DNA from: Chloropicon primus
Taxonomy: Eukaryota; Chlorophyta; Chloropicophyceae; Chloropicales; Chloropicaceae
Assembly: GCA_023205875.1 (NCBI GenBank)
Contig: CP060755.1
Span: 1,705,007 to 1,769,006 of the forward strand
Length of the DNA: 64,000 nt
Direction of reading: 5' to 3'
In this document: positions 1 to 8,860 of the stretch, in pieces
How positions within the stretch are numbered: position 1 is the stretch's first letter
Layout: every line of letters begins with the position of its first letter
Position numbers and translations under genes: made by a program
Notes under the pieces: model-generated
The model's database searches: none
Told to the model about the DNA's origin: nothing
Seen by the model: the letters and a program-made list of their open reading frames with translations, nothing else

Positions 1-23
1 CAGAAAATGCAGTCGCACTTACA

Positions 24-125
24 CCTGCGGGTCCTTGATGGACAGGCCTTGCTTTTTGGCATAGTACTCCACCAGCTCCACGGGAACCTGATTCCGGGCG
101 TAATTGTCGTCGCCACCAAGTGAAA
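24..125 (-). CDS. Partial exon of an unidentified gene at the left edge
   Basis: On the minus strand one frame shows GC-rich third positions and an ordinary protein composition. It reads GGDDNYARNQ, then a PVELVEYYAKK-like stretch, then QGLSIKDPQ. It ends at a strong splice donor (CAG followed by GTGTAAGT, or CAGGT followed by GTAAGT), so the gene continues left of the window. No in-frame ATG or clear upstream acceptor could be fixed; the frame stays open to about position 190. The segment E-Y-Y-x3-Q-G-L-x-I-K-D faintly resembles the part of PAZ domains (Argonaute, Piwi, Dicer) just before the QPLL motif. That is only a suggestion from one short exon. Confidence 0.35.
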
Positions 126-539
126 AGACAGTCCCACGTTCGTCAGTTTCGTCCGGAACACTCCACCATCGCACACCAGAGTCCCGGCTCGTCCCGACTT
201 TCGTTCGTTCGTTCGTGCGTGCGTGCGTGCGCGTCCCGTTCCCCTCGTTTCTCTGTGCTCTGTTGCTGGCCCCTCCTTCTCCTCGTCCCGTCCGTTCGCT
301 CCGTCCCGTTCGCTCCGTCCTGTCCCGTCCCGTTCGTTCGTTCGTTCATTCTTACCGCTGGCGTGTGTTCCCTCACTGCCTCCCTGACCTCCCTCCCCTT
401 CCTCACCCACTCCTCTGCCCCCTGCTCCGCCATTGACCTCCTCGCTCTGCTCCTCCCGCCAAACACAACCCAACCCAAACGTTGGCGGGAGCTGGCGACG
501 AAGACGCGCTGAGGTGTGGGTTGTGGGTTGTGGGTCGTG
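126..539. other. Pyrimidine-rich intergenic stretch before PPIL3
   Basis: This stretch holds runs of GTTC and GTGC repeats (around 203-230) and CCGTTCGCTCCGT-like repeats (280-345). I see no convincing coding frame. The long + strand frames through it are low-complexity Arg, Pro and Ser. It is likely the shared upstream region of the left-edge gene and PPIL3. Confidence 0.5.
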
Positions 540-1031
540 ATGTCGGTGACGTTGCACACGAACCTGGGGGACGTGAAGGTGGAAGTGTATTGCGAGCTGG
601 TGCCCAAGGCGGCGGAGAACTTTTTGGCGCTGTGCGCGAGTGGAAAGTATGACAAGACGTGTTTCCACAGGAACATCAAAGGGTTCATGATCCAGGGAGG
701 GGACCCTACGGGGACGGGACGGGGGGGGAAGAGCATCTATCCCACCGCGAATGGCAAGTTCGAGGACGAAATCGTCGACAGCCTGAAGCACAACGCGAGG
801 GGGGTGCTGAGCATGGCCAACAGCGGGCCGAACACCAATGGGAGCCAGTTCTTCATCACCTACTCCAAGCAGAACCACTTGAACGGCAAGTACACCATAT
901 TTGGCAAGGTCATCGATGGCTTCGAGGTGCTGGAAAGCATGGAGAAGGCGCCGACGGGGGCGGGGGACAAGCCAAAGACGCCGATCGTCCTGGGGAAAGT
1001 TACGATACACGCCAACCCCCTCGCGGGGTGA
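540..1031 (+). CDS. PPIL3: Cyclophilin-type peptidyl-prolyl isomerase, PPIL3-like
   Basis: A 163-residue single-domain cyclophilin that should catalyse cis-trans isomerisation of X-Pro bonds. The start is set at MSVTLHTNLGD, which matches the start of PPIL3 proteins; an in-frame ATG 24 bases upstream adds eight residues of no family character. Visible family motifs are FHRNIKGFMIQGGDPTGTGRGG, MANSGPNTNGSQFFIT and LNGKYTIFGKVIDG. The Arg, Phe and Gln expected in the active site are present. The spacing after GGKSI carries a few extra residues (YPTANG). PPIL3 is a known spliceosome-associated cyclophilin, and two other splicing proteins lie in this window. It is convergent with the next gene. 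No introns. Confidence 0.93.
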   Translation: MSVTLHTNLGDVKVEVYCELVPKAAENFLALCASGKYDKTCFHRNIKGFMIQGGDPTGTGRGGKSIYPTANGKFEDEIVDSLKHNARGVLSMANSGPNTNGSQFFITYSKQNHLNGKYTIFGKVIDGFEVLESMEKAPTGAGDKPKTPIVLGKVTIHANPLAG

Positions 1032-1264
1032 TGGCCTGGGAGGAGGAGAAAGGAGGGAAGGAAGGGGAGGCGCGCGGTGTCTACCTTTATTATTTACAGA
1101 GTTTGTAACTTGTACTAACAAAGCAGATTTTTAGCTTTTTTTTCAGAAGCCTCTGCAAAAGAGAAGCTCCTTTGTGTTACTATTTTTTAGTTTTGTTTTC
1201 CATTGAGAAAAAGATCTAGTGTTACAAGCGGGTCTAAACCAAAAAAAAGTTTCGTGGGTCCCCC

Positions 1265-3670
1265 TCAGAAGGAAAAATTGCTAAGGCTCGGGGCAGGTTC
1301 CAACGGCTGAATGTCTTCCTTGTTCAGCAAGGGCTGGTCCTCCCCCGTGAGACCTCCAAGGCACTGCTGGGCGTGGCTCGAGTGCTCCGCCATGAACTCC
1401 AGAACTTGGAGCCGGTGCGAAAGGGCCAGCCTCGTCTCCAGAGCCTGGCCCTGGCCCCGAGCAGGAGCCTCCTGCTGCGCGCCCTGGTCCCTTTCGACCT
1501 CCATGGGCTCGACAATCTTGACGCCCCAGACGTCGTCCACGCTGTGCACGGGAAGGGCGTTGGCGTTCGACTTGTTGGCCTTGTTCCTCGAGCTGAGCTC
1601 CTCCAGCGGGGTCAGGAGGCCCCAAGCGTTGTGGATGTTCGAGAGAACGTCAGACCTCTCCACCCCGGAGACTTTGTTGCTCCCTGGGCAGTGCGCGAAG
1701 AACTCGGGGTGGCAGGACATCAGGTCCAGGGCCTCCTCGTCGAACACCCTGAGCTCCTCCCTGCCGCCCTGGGTGGGGCCCTTCTTGACGTTCCCGCTCT
1801 TGAAGGCTTTGGAGTTCACGTGCTTCGAGCTCACGGGGAGCCACTTGACATCCTCCTTGCTCAGGTTGAGCCAAACTTGCTGCTCGGCCATCTTCTCCTC
1901 GTACTGGACCAGGTAGTGGCCCGAGGTGGGCTCAAAGTTCATGATCCGCCCCTGGTAGAACCTCTCTCTCTCGGGCCAGTAGACCGCGACCCTCCAGCCG
2001 AGGGCGTCCATCCCCTGGGGGAGGTACGAGGGCCTGGTCACCGCCGACGAATCGTGGAGCTGCCAGTTGTTCCTCTTCAGGTCCGACCACTCGTGCTTCG
2101 AGTCCACGAAAAGAATCAGGTACTTTTGCCTCGAGGGCGAGAAGGCCACGACCTTGCCGACGAGCTTCTCGTGGCCCCTGTGGATCCTGACGTGCTTGCC
2201 CACCAGGTCCCTCGTGTCCTTCAAGGGCAAGAGCTTCTGGTTGGTCGCCAGGCTCTGGGAGGCTGGCTTCTTGAGAGCCTCCGGGATGGTCTTGTTCAGC
2301 CACTTTGTCCTCTGCTGGTCGAGAACGACCGAGTCGACCTGGCCATTGTCGAACTTGAGCTTGTGCTCGCCGCTGCCCTGGTTGAACCCTATCACCACGC
2401 CCTTGAAGTACTTGTGCTCCTCCGGGGACCACACCCTCAGGCGCCAGCCCACCGCGTCCTTGCCCTGGGGCTTGTCGTGGGCCTCCGCCTTCTGCGCCGC
2501 CTCCGCCGCCGCGAGGGCCTTTGCCGCCGCCTCCGCCTTCCTCGCCGCTATCTCCTTCGCTTTCATGGCCTTGGCCTTGGCCAGCTCCGCCTTCTCCACC
2601 ACGGCCATGTCCTTCTTGTTCGCCTCTCCGACCTCCACCAGCTCCACGGGCAGCTGCAGGGGGGGCGCCAGGCCGACCTGATTGGCCACCGCCTCCTCAA
2701 GGTCGTGGTCCGGCGTCTTCGGGCACTGCACGTTCCTCATGCTGTCATTGCTGTCGTTGTCGCTGCTGTTTCCCGAGACGCACGTGCTGCTGTCCAACTC
2801 CATGGAGCTCGTCGTCACGGTCTCGTTATGGCTGGTCTCCCCCTGGCGACCAGGCTTCGAGGACCTGGCCCTCTTCGTTGTGGGCTGCTTGCCCCCCGGA
2901 CCGACGTGCTGCACGGTGTACTCGGAGTGCACGCTCGAGTCGTTGTTGTTGTTCTGGCAGTCCGCCGCCACCCTCTTGCCCCTCGGGAGGGTCCTCGCCC
3001 CGTGACCCGGGGACCCCCCCTTCTTGTTGCCGCTGCCCTGCTTCACCTTCTGCTTCTTCTTCTGCATCTTCATCGCCCTGTCCTTGGCCTTCTGGGCCTC
3101 TATGTGAGGGTACTTGACGGCCTCGTTCCTCAGCAGCACCAGCTGCTGCTCCCCGTCCTGGTAGGCGATCAGGTGCTTCCCGCTGGGTTTGTCGTACTCC
3201 TTGACCTTCCCCACGTACCACCTCCCCATAGCCGGCCAGTACACCTTGACCTTCCTGCCCACGGCGTCCTTCCCCTTGGGCGACCCGTGGTAGCTCGAGT
3301 TTGGGGCCGCCCCGGGCTTGGGCTGGGTCAGGAACTGGAACTTCTCCCTCGCCAGGTCGACCTCCTGCTGGTCCCCGTCCTCGTACTTGACAAAGTGCTT
3401 CTTGGTCTTGTCCGTGTAGCTATATATCTTGCCCTTGAACCACTGCCCGGGCTTGCGCCAGTACACGGCCACCTTCCTCCCCACGACCTCCGGGCCGAAG
3501 ATGCTCCCCTCCTCGTCCCCCGCCTGCCTCTTCCGCACCGAGTCGCTCGGGGAAGGCTTCTTCTTGCTGCTCAGGAGCTCGTGGACCACGGACTTGTTCC
3601 TGTCCCGCGTCTTCATCCCGTGCGACAGGGGGGCGTCCACTGTCGTCGCCGCTTGGTGGTGCTGGACCAT
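1265..3670 (-). CDS. Protein with five Tudor-like domains
   Basis: 801 residues, intronless. Five copies of a Tudor-like unit are visible at about residues 62-114, 136-187, 405-458, 488-538 and 555-612. Each has the pattern VGRKVxVYWP, a short loop with W/FYxGxV, then KHxVxYxDGxQQ. This is the style of Tudor modules in PDS5, MSH6 and plant chromatin proteins. A basic, low-complexity linker (190-330) and an Ala/Lys/Glu-rich helix (355-397) separate domains two and three. A nuclear, chromatin-associated role is an inference. No enzymatic domain is seen. The start codon is the first ATG of the frame; the region upstream is CpG-rich non-coding DNA. It is convergent with PPIL3. Confidence 0.8.
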   Translation of the reverse strand: MVQHHQAATTVDAPLSHGMKTRDRNKSVVHELLSSKKKPSPSDSVRKRQAGDEEGSIFGPEVVGRKVAVYWRKPGQWFKGKIYSYTDKTKKHFVKYEDGDQQEVDLAREKFQFLTQPKPGAAPNSSYHGSPKGKDAVGRKVKVYWPAMGRWYVGKVKEYDKPSGKHLIAYQDGEQQLVLLRNEAVKYPHIEAQKAKDRAMKMQKKKQKVKQGSGNKKGGSPGHGARTLPRGKRVAADCQNNNNDSSVHSEYTVQHVGPGGKQPTTKRARSSKPGRQGETSHNETVTTSSMELDSSTCVSGNSSDNDSNDSMRNVQCPKTPDHDLEEAVANQVGLAPPLQLPVELVEVGEANKKDMAVVEKAELAKAKAMKAKEIAARKAEAAAKALAAAEAAQKAEAHDKPQGKDAVGWRLRVWSPEEHKYFKGVVIGFNQGSGEHKLKFDNGQVDSVVLDQQRTKWLNKTIPEALKKPASQSLATNQKLLPLKDTRDLVGKHVRIHRGHEKLVGKVVAFSPSRQKYLILFVDSKHEWSDLKRNNWQLHDSSAVTRPSYLPQGMDALGWRVAVYWPERERFYQGRIMNFEPTSGHYLVQYEEKMAEQQVWLNLSKEDVKWLPVSSKHVNSKAFKSGNVKKGPTQGGREELRVFDEEALDLMSCHPEFFAHCPGSNKVSGVERSDVLSNIHNAWGLLTPLEELSSRNKANKSNANALPVHSVDDVWGVKIVEPMEVERDQGAQQEAPARGQGQALETRLALSHRLQVLEFMAEHSSHAQQCLGGLTGEDQPLLNKEDIQPLEPAPSLSNFSF

Positions 3671-4491
3671 GTTGTTCTGTTTTCGCTACGTGTCAAGTCC
3701 TCGGAGGCCTCTGCGCCGCGAGCGCGAAACCCGGCGTTCAGGCGAGCCGCGGCCGCGCGGCCACGGCCTCGGGAAAGCTCAGGGGGGAGCCCTCGCGCGC
3801 TGCCCGGTCCCCCACGTCGACGACGCGACGACGACGACGGAGAGGTCCTCTCCCCCTTAAGAGGTCCTCTTTAAGGTCGGGTCGCAAAAAAAAAAAAAAA
3901 ACCCAAAGCCCTTGTCGTTGTATTCTGTATGTCTGTGTGTCTCCGGCCTGTGTTCCTCTCCGTCCGTGTCCCTGTCGTTGGAGTCGCGGAGGAGGAGGAG
4001 AAGGACGAGAGCGACCGACGGACCGACCGACGTGTTTTGCGCGCGCCCTCGTCTTCGTCTTCGTCTTCGGGTGGGTTCTGGTCTCTTCTCTTCTCTTCGT
4101 TTTCTATTCGGTTCTGAGAAGGAGTTGCTCGGGGGAGGAAATAAAGGGATTTCTACTCTCCACCAAGACCCAAGAGGCAGGAGAACCTTCCGCGTACATT
4201 TCGCACCTCGCACCTCCATGACGAGACGAGACGAAATTTAGAAATTTAGGACACGGAGCGAGGGAGAGAATTCGAAGGAAGATATTTCCGATAACAGGCC
4301 GAGGAGGAGGCCTGGGGCCGGCCGGCCTTCTCCCATCAGCACGAGAACGAGCACCTCATCCCAAAAACCAAATGGCACATTAAAAAAAATATTTCACAAA
4401 AGCAAACTCCCCACCCACACCCACACCCACACCCGCACAATACCCCCAATGCATGCATGGATCCATCCTCCCCTCTCCTTCCCTCTCTCGT
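3671..4491. other. Intergenic region, about 820 bases
   Basis: Upstream region of the Tudor gene (near 3670) and 3' region of the CAO gene (near 4491). It contains a 17-base A run (3886-3902), a TCTTCG repeat (4050-4068) and, near the right side, a CCCACA repeat (4411-4435). No convincing gene. The short frames are Arg/Ser-rich and lack family features. Confidence 0.5.
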
Positions 4492-6083
4492 TCACTCGTC
4501 CTCCTCCTCCACCGGCGCGAGCATCTCCCCCGCGGACATGGTCCTGAGCTGCATCTCGGCCTTGGTCCTGAGCTCCTCGTCGGACAGGGAGTTCCTCCAC
4601 TTCCTGTACCTCACGGCGAGCTTGTCGTAAGGCACGGGGTTGGCCCAGGTGTCCCCGCCCCGCTTGAGGCGGTCCTCCTGGCCCTGGACGAGCACGAGGT
4701 CCTCCCCGAGGACCTGGGCGGCCATGGTCTCCCAGAGCTTCTTGGCCAGGGGGACGTAGAGCATGAAGCCCATGAAGTCCAGGGACATGCGGTACAGGAG
4801 CCTGGTGCCCTGGCCGGCAGGGACGCACACGTGGAGCTGGTGCAGGTGGTTCTCGCAGGCCGCGGCCCGGGCTCCCTCCTCGAGCTTCCCGGGCTCCGCC
4901 AGCCCGATGGTGGAGAGGACCATGCAGGGCGGCTCGAACGACATGTCGATCGGGTAAGGCTCCCAGTTCCCCCCCAGGAGCTTCTGGGTGTTGAACTTGA
5001 CGAGGTCGGGGATGGACCACCCCTTGGCGAAGGTCGCCGTGTGCGTGAAGGGGGCGTGGGCCAGGTCGAGCAGGTTCTCCAGCAGGAGGCCGTGCTCCAC
5101 GGGCACGTCGATCACGAGCTCGGCGTGAATGATGAAGGGGCTCTCCTCGCGGAAGGCCGGGGGTGGCTTGGTCAACCCCGGGAGCTGGTCCGCCGCCGTC
5201 TCGGCGGGCTCCTTGTCGCTCAGCCAGCACCACACCATCCCGTCCCTCTCGAGGGCGGGGAAGGCCCGGCCGTCCTCCTCGCCGCCCACCTGGCGGAGCT
5301 CCAGCCCGCTGGCGGAGCTCGGCGACCTCGACAGGGAGACGCTCACGTCGAAGGCGTCGAACTCGATCGCCTCCCCGCCACGCTCGTCGAGGTTCTTGGA
5401 GAACTCAAGCGGGTACCAGTAGTCCTTGAGCTCCTTGGGCCACCTGAGGTCGGACCTCAGGGCCGAGGTCTTCTTGGTGGACTCCATGTCCACGGCCTCC
5501 GGGATGAAGTTGGCCGTCGACGAGGCCCCCTCGCCCCCGGACCTCTCCGCCATCTCCAGGGACGCCTCCAACGCCTTGCTCCTCTCGTCCACCTCCCTGA
5601 GCTTCCGCAGCTCCTCCTCGATCCTCTGCTCCTGGACGTGGGCCTGCAGGTGCGCCTCGTGGATCTGCTCCTGGAGCAGGCTCATCTCTGCCTGCAGGTC
5701 CTCGATGCTCCGCCCGAGGACGGGGTGCTTGGACGCCGACGAGGACGAGGAGGATTCCTGTGTGTTTGGATCGTGTTGCGCGCGAATGATGATGATCATG
5801 TTGATAATGGTGAAGAAGATCACGAGAGAGAACACAGGGTGTCAGAGTCAGCCCGCTCGCCCGCTTCGACGAAAAAACACGCGCACTCGCTCACCTTGCC
5901 GGTCCTGCCGTACGCCCCCTCCCCCCTGGCCTCCCCGAGCGCCCGCAGGGGTTGAGGCTGTTGTTGGCGAGCCCTCCTCGGGTGAGGTGTCCTCGGTCTG
6001 CCCACCACCGTCGTCGCGCACCTCGCGCCGCTCGCCGTCCCGCCGTGCCCTAGCCCCGCTCCCGACACGACCCTCCCCCTCAT
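4492..6083 (-). CDS. CAO: Chlorophyllide a oxygenase, mononuclear-iron half lacking the Rieske centre
   Basis: Chlorophyll b synthesis. Two exons are inferred: 6083..5895 (63 codons, an Arg/Ala/Gly-rich transit-peptide-like leader) and 5757..4492. They are joined by a 137-base phase-0 intron (GTGAGC..ACACAG). Spliced length is 484 residues. A coiled coil lies at about 80-134. From about 176 the protein aligns with CAO (DYWYPLEFS), and LIHAEL-type sequence leads into PVEHGLLLENLLDLAHAPF. The iron site is D294, H297, H302 with E290. The C-terminus YDKLAVRYRKWRN is typical CAO. Where CAO carries the CxH and CxxH [2Fe-2S] ligands there are only about 26 unrelated residues with no Cys or His. This matches the split CAO described in Micromonas and Ostreococcus, where a separate Rieske protein partners the iron subunit. 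An ATG at 6110 is an alternative start. Confidence 0.88.
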
Positions 6084-6527
6084 GCTTCCCAACAATACCC
6101 ACACCACCAAAGACCGAGGCCGATCGTAACTCGTATCGTCGCAAAGAGGGAACCTAACCCCTCTCCATTCCCCAGTCCAGTATTGTCGTTATCGTTGTCG
6201 TGTTGTGTGTTGTTCCTCGTGTGTGTGTGTGTGTGTTGTTCCTCGTTGTTGTCCTCGGGTCGCGGCGCGGCTGGTCCCTCCCCCCTTTCCCTCTCCTCCT
6301 CCTGGGCTCCGGATCTGCACCAATGAGAATCTCGCTTTCTTCTCGATAAGAAGAAGATCTTGGTGAACTCTCCTGCCGAAAGAAAAAAGACAGAGAAACA
6401 CAAAGGCGCCAAAATATCTTTCGCTCGAACAGGGCTGCCCGGACGACGTGGTGAACCGGAGGAAGGGACACGGAGGAAGGGACACGGAGGAAGGGACACG
6501 GAGGAAGGGACACTTCGGGGTCGAACG
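6084..6527. promoter_or_regulatory. Divergent promoter region between CAO and the PLAT-like gene
   Basis: About 440 bases separating two head-to-head plastid-type genes. It holds a GT run (6220-6236) and four copies of a 14-base unit ending GGAAGGGACA (about 6457-6512), just before the + gene start. No separate gene is seen. Confidence 0.5.
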
Positions 6528-7607
6528 ATGAGGAACTTGAGGAGGAACTTGGGGAGGAACTTGGGGAGGACAGGAAGGAGACGAACAAGGGAGCACTGCT
6601 GCTGCAGGAGGGCGGTGCAGGAGGAGGTCTGCGTCTTCCCGGCCTCCTGGTCCTTGGACCCGAAAGGATCCCAAAGCCGGAGTCCGACGCACGCCGTCAC
6701 GGTGTCGACGGCGGACTTCCGGGGCGCGGAGCTGACCGAGCCTGACGCGGGGATCTGGATCGCTCTGTTCGACGCGGACCGCAAGTGCTGCCTGGCGAAC
6801 GTGCGCCTGCCGGGCCTCCGGTTCGACCGGGGCGCGAGCGAGACCTTCTGGGTGTCGTGCCCCGAGCTCGGGAGGACGGTGGAGAGGGTCTGGATCGGGC
6901 CGGCGGGGGGGTCCTGGCAGCCGGAGGGGATCGCGGTCCAGCGGTGGACGGAGAGGGGCCCCGGGCTGTCCTTCAGCTTCAGGAACGCCTCCGTGCTCGG
7001 GGAGAGGCAGGAGGCGAGCGCGGCGGAGCTCGTGGCCTTTGACGCGGCCGCGGACCGGGGCAGGAGGGAGGCCGCGGCGGTGCGGGACCGGGCGAACTTC
7101 GAAGAGGCGAGGAGGTACATGCTTGGCGCCGACGCCGCCCTGGTGGGCCTAGGCACCGCCCTGCTCTACCTCTCCTCCGGCCGGGTCGACGCCCTGAACT
7201 TTGGGGCCGGGGGCGCGGTGGGGTTCGTCTACCTCTCTCTCCTCTCCAAGTCCGTGGCGTCGATGGGCGCGAGCGAGGGAGAGGGGGGGGGCACGGAGGA
7301 GGAGGAGGAGGAGGACGGGGGGAGCGGGGCCGGTCCACTGAAACTCCTCCCCACCTTCTCCCCGGAGAAGGTCCTGTCCCTCCCCGGGACCCGGCTGCTC
7401 CTGGCCTCCGGCCTCGTGTTCCTGATCGTCCGGCGGCAGCTCGGGGACCTGCACTGGGGGACCGGGCCGCTGGGGAGTCGGGAGGTTCTCCTCACCATCC
7501 TCGAGACGGTGGGGGGCCTGCTGATGTACAAGGTCGCGGTCCTGGGGGTGAGCGCCGTCAACCCGCAAGCCAAGGACGGGGAGGACGCGGAGGGGAGGCG
7601 GTCTTGA
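6528..7607 (+). CDS. PLAT-like domain membrane protein, probably plastid-targeted
   Basis: 359 residues from the chosen ATG. The leader is Arg-rich with two Cys clusters and looks like an organelle transit peptide; an upstream in-frame ATG at 6360 would translate the 14-base repeat array and is unlikely. Residues about 52-150 resemble a PLAT/LH2 beta-sandwich: VTVSTADFRGAELTEPDAGIW, then LRFDRGASETFWVSCPELG. Three or four hydrophobic segments follow: VGLGTALLYL, FGAGGAVGFVYLSLL, LLLASGLVFLIV and LMYKVAVLGV. An acidic Glu-rich loop sits between the second and third. Uncharacterised plastid proteins of plants have a similar PLAT-like plus membrane layout. Function unknown. It is divergent from CAO. 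Confidence 0.65.
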   Translation: MRNLRRNLGRNLGRTGRRRTREHCCCRRAVQEEVCVFPASWSLDPKGSQSRSPTHAVTVSTADFRGAELTEPDAGIWIALFDADRKCCLANVRLPGLRFDRGASETFWVSCPELGRTVERVWIGPAGGSWQPEGIAVQRWTERGPGLSFSFRNASVLGERQEASAAELVAFDAAADRGRREAAAVRDRANFEEARRYMLGADAALVGLGTALLYLSSGRVDALNFGAGGAVGFVYLSLLSKSVASMGASEGEGGGTEEEEEEDGGSGAGPLKLLPTFSPEKVLSLPGTRLLLASGLVFLIVRRQLGDLHWGTGPLGSREVLLTILETVGGLLMYKVAVLGVSAVNPQAKDGEDAEGRRS

Positions 7608-8063
7608 AAAGCGAACGACTAAGGTCTTCTTCAAAAATGACGTACGTGTGTAAGTGTTAGTCGTCGTCGTTTCTTTTGTGCTTGTTGTTTTTCTTCCTCC
7701 TCGCTCGCTTGTCGTTCGTTCGTTCGTGAGGGAGTGATGCCAAAACCCGAGACCCGTGCCACCACCAGCATCGTGTTCAGGACGACCGTTTCTTAGGCCG
7801 TGCCTGCCCAGCGATTGAGTTGATGATATTCGCGACGACGCGTCGTGCGTTTTTGGTGGAGGGTAAGGAAAAAACAGACAGTCAGCAAACATACGACGAC
7901 GGCGACGACGACGCGGAGGAGGAGATCCATCTCCGTGTGGCGATCGACGGGCCTCTCTCTCCGTCACAAAAAAACACACAAAATCGCGGCACGACCACGT
8001 CCAAGTCGTGCTTGCTCACACAAATCTTCACCCTGTCATCATCTTCTCATCTCGCCCACTCAC
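7608..8063. other. 3' region of two convergent genes; may hide a short exon
   Basis: Tail-to-tail region between the PLAT-like gene and the metallothionein-like gene. Low-complexity TTCG and CGACGA runs are present (7715-7730, 7897-7915). If the donor at 8063 is used, a terminal exon of the metallothionein-like gene should lie here, but I could not place it. Confidence 0.35.
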
Positions 8064-8313
8064 CACACATGCAGTTGGCTCCGCACTGGCAGTCGACGCC
8101 GCAGGGGCAGTCCTTGTTGAGGCACTTGGACTTCCCGAGGCTGGTGACCTGCTGGGCGGCGGCCACACTCGCGGATCGGCAGCAGGCACGCGCGACAGTG
8201 GTCGCCTCCTTCTTCGTGGTCGCGACCTTGCTCCCGCAGCACCCTCCCTGGTTCGCGCGTGGCCCGGCTCCCACCACCGCCACGTTCTTGTTCCCTGCAA
8301 CGCTCCTGTTCAT
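8064..8313 (-). CDS. Metallothionein-like Cys-rich protein
   Basis: About 84 residues in this exon. The C-terminal third has Cys at 64, 69, 71, 75, 77, 81 and 83, giving C-x4-C-x-C-x3-C-x-C-x3-C-x-C. Further CC pairs lie at 25-26 and 44-45, making 11 Cys. The spacing of CxC pairs is that of metallothioneins, so metal (Cd, Zn, Cu) binding is inferred. A strong donor (GTGAGT) begins at 8063, right after the last CxCG. Read through, the frame stops four codons later at 8047. The ATG sits one base after a good acceptor (polypyrimidine tract then CAG at 8315), so a 5' intron is likely. The N-terminal half may be a targeting or linker segment. Confidence 0.5.
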
Positions 8314-8860
8314 CCTGAAAATGAAAAAAATGTACGCACGCCACGCACGTCTGTCTCAACCACTCCCCCCCTGGATCAAGGTGTACGTGTACCCAAGCAA
8401 AGTTGTCTTTGTGTTTGTCTCTCCGCTCCGGGTCCGGGTTCCTCTGCTCGGTTCGTCGTCGCTCGTGGCTCGTCGCTCTGGATTTCCCGATAAGGCGAAA
8501 TTGGATTTTATTTTTTGTGTAGATTTCCCTTGTTGTTTGTGGGATCTTATCCATTTCCTTCCTCGAGGCCTCCAGGAGCCCAGGGGATCTTTTCAAGTCC
8601 TGATTGGCTCCAGCCCATTTGGGGTGTGTCTGTCCCAACACCAACACCAACACCAACACCAACACCAACACCAACACCAACACGACGACAGAGGGGAACG
8701 CTACGCTGCTTCCTGCCAGTCTGACGTGAAAGGAATTCGGACGGATTGCTGCTCCAGGAAGAAGGCGACCTCCCATTCCCATTCGCATTCCCGTTCGCGT
8801 TCTCCTATTCCTATTCATTCTTCATTCATTCATTCATTCATTCTAGACTAGGCTGACTCT
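8314..8860. promoter_or_regulatory. Divergent promoter region, metallothionein-like and UROD
   Basis: About 550 bases. It holds a perfect CCAACA tandem array (about 8635-8684), a CATTCC/CATTCG run (8772-8800) and an ATTC run (8812-8842) just before the UROD start. It probably also contains a 5' intron of the minus-strand gene, because a strong acceptor ends at 8315. Confidence 0.45.

Noticed and set aside
1373-3874. 833-codon + strand frame opposite the Tudor gene
   Set aside because: Leu/Val/Arg/Pro-rich antisense shadow caused by GC-rich third positions. The minus frame has recognisable domains and this one has none.
6360-6527. N-terminal extension of the PLAT-like protein from the upstream ATG
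   Set aside because: It translates a 14-base tandem repeat (RKGHGGRDTEEG-like) with no family features. The downstream ATG begins a better transit-peptide candidate.
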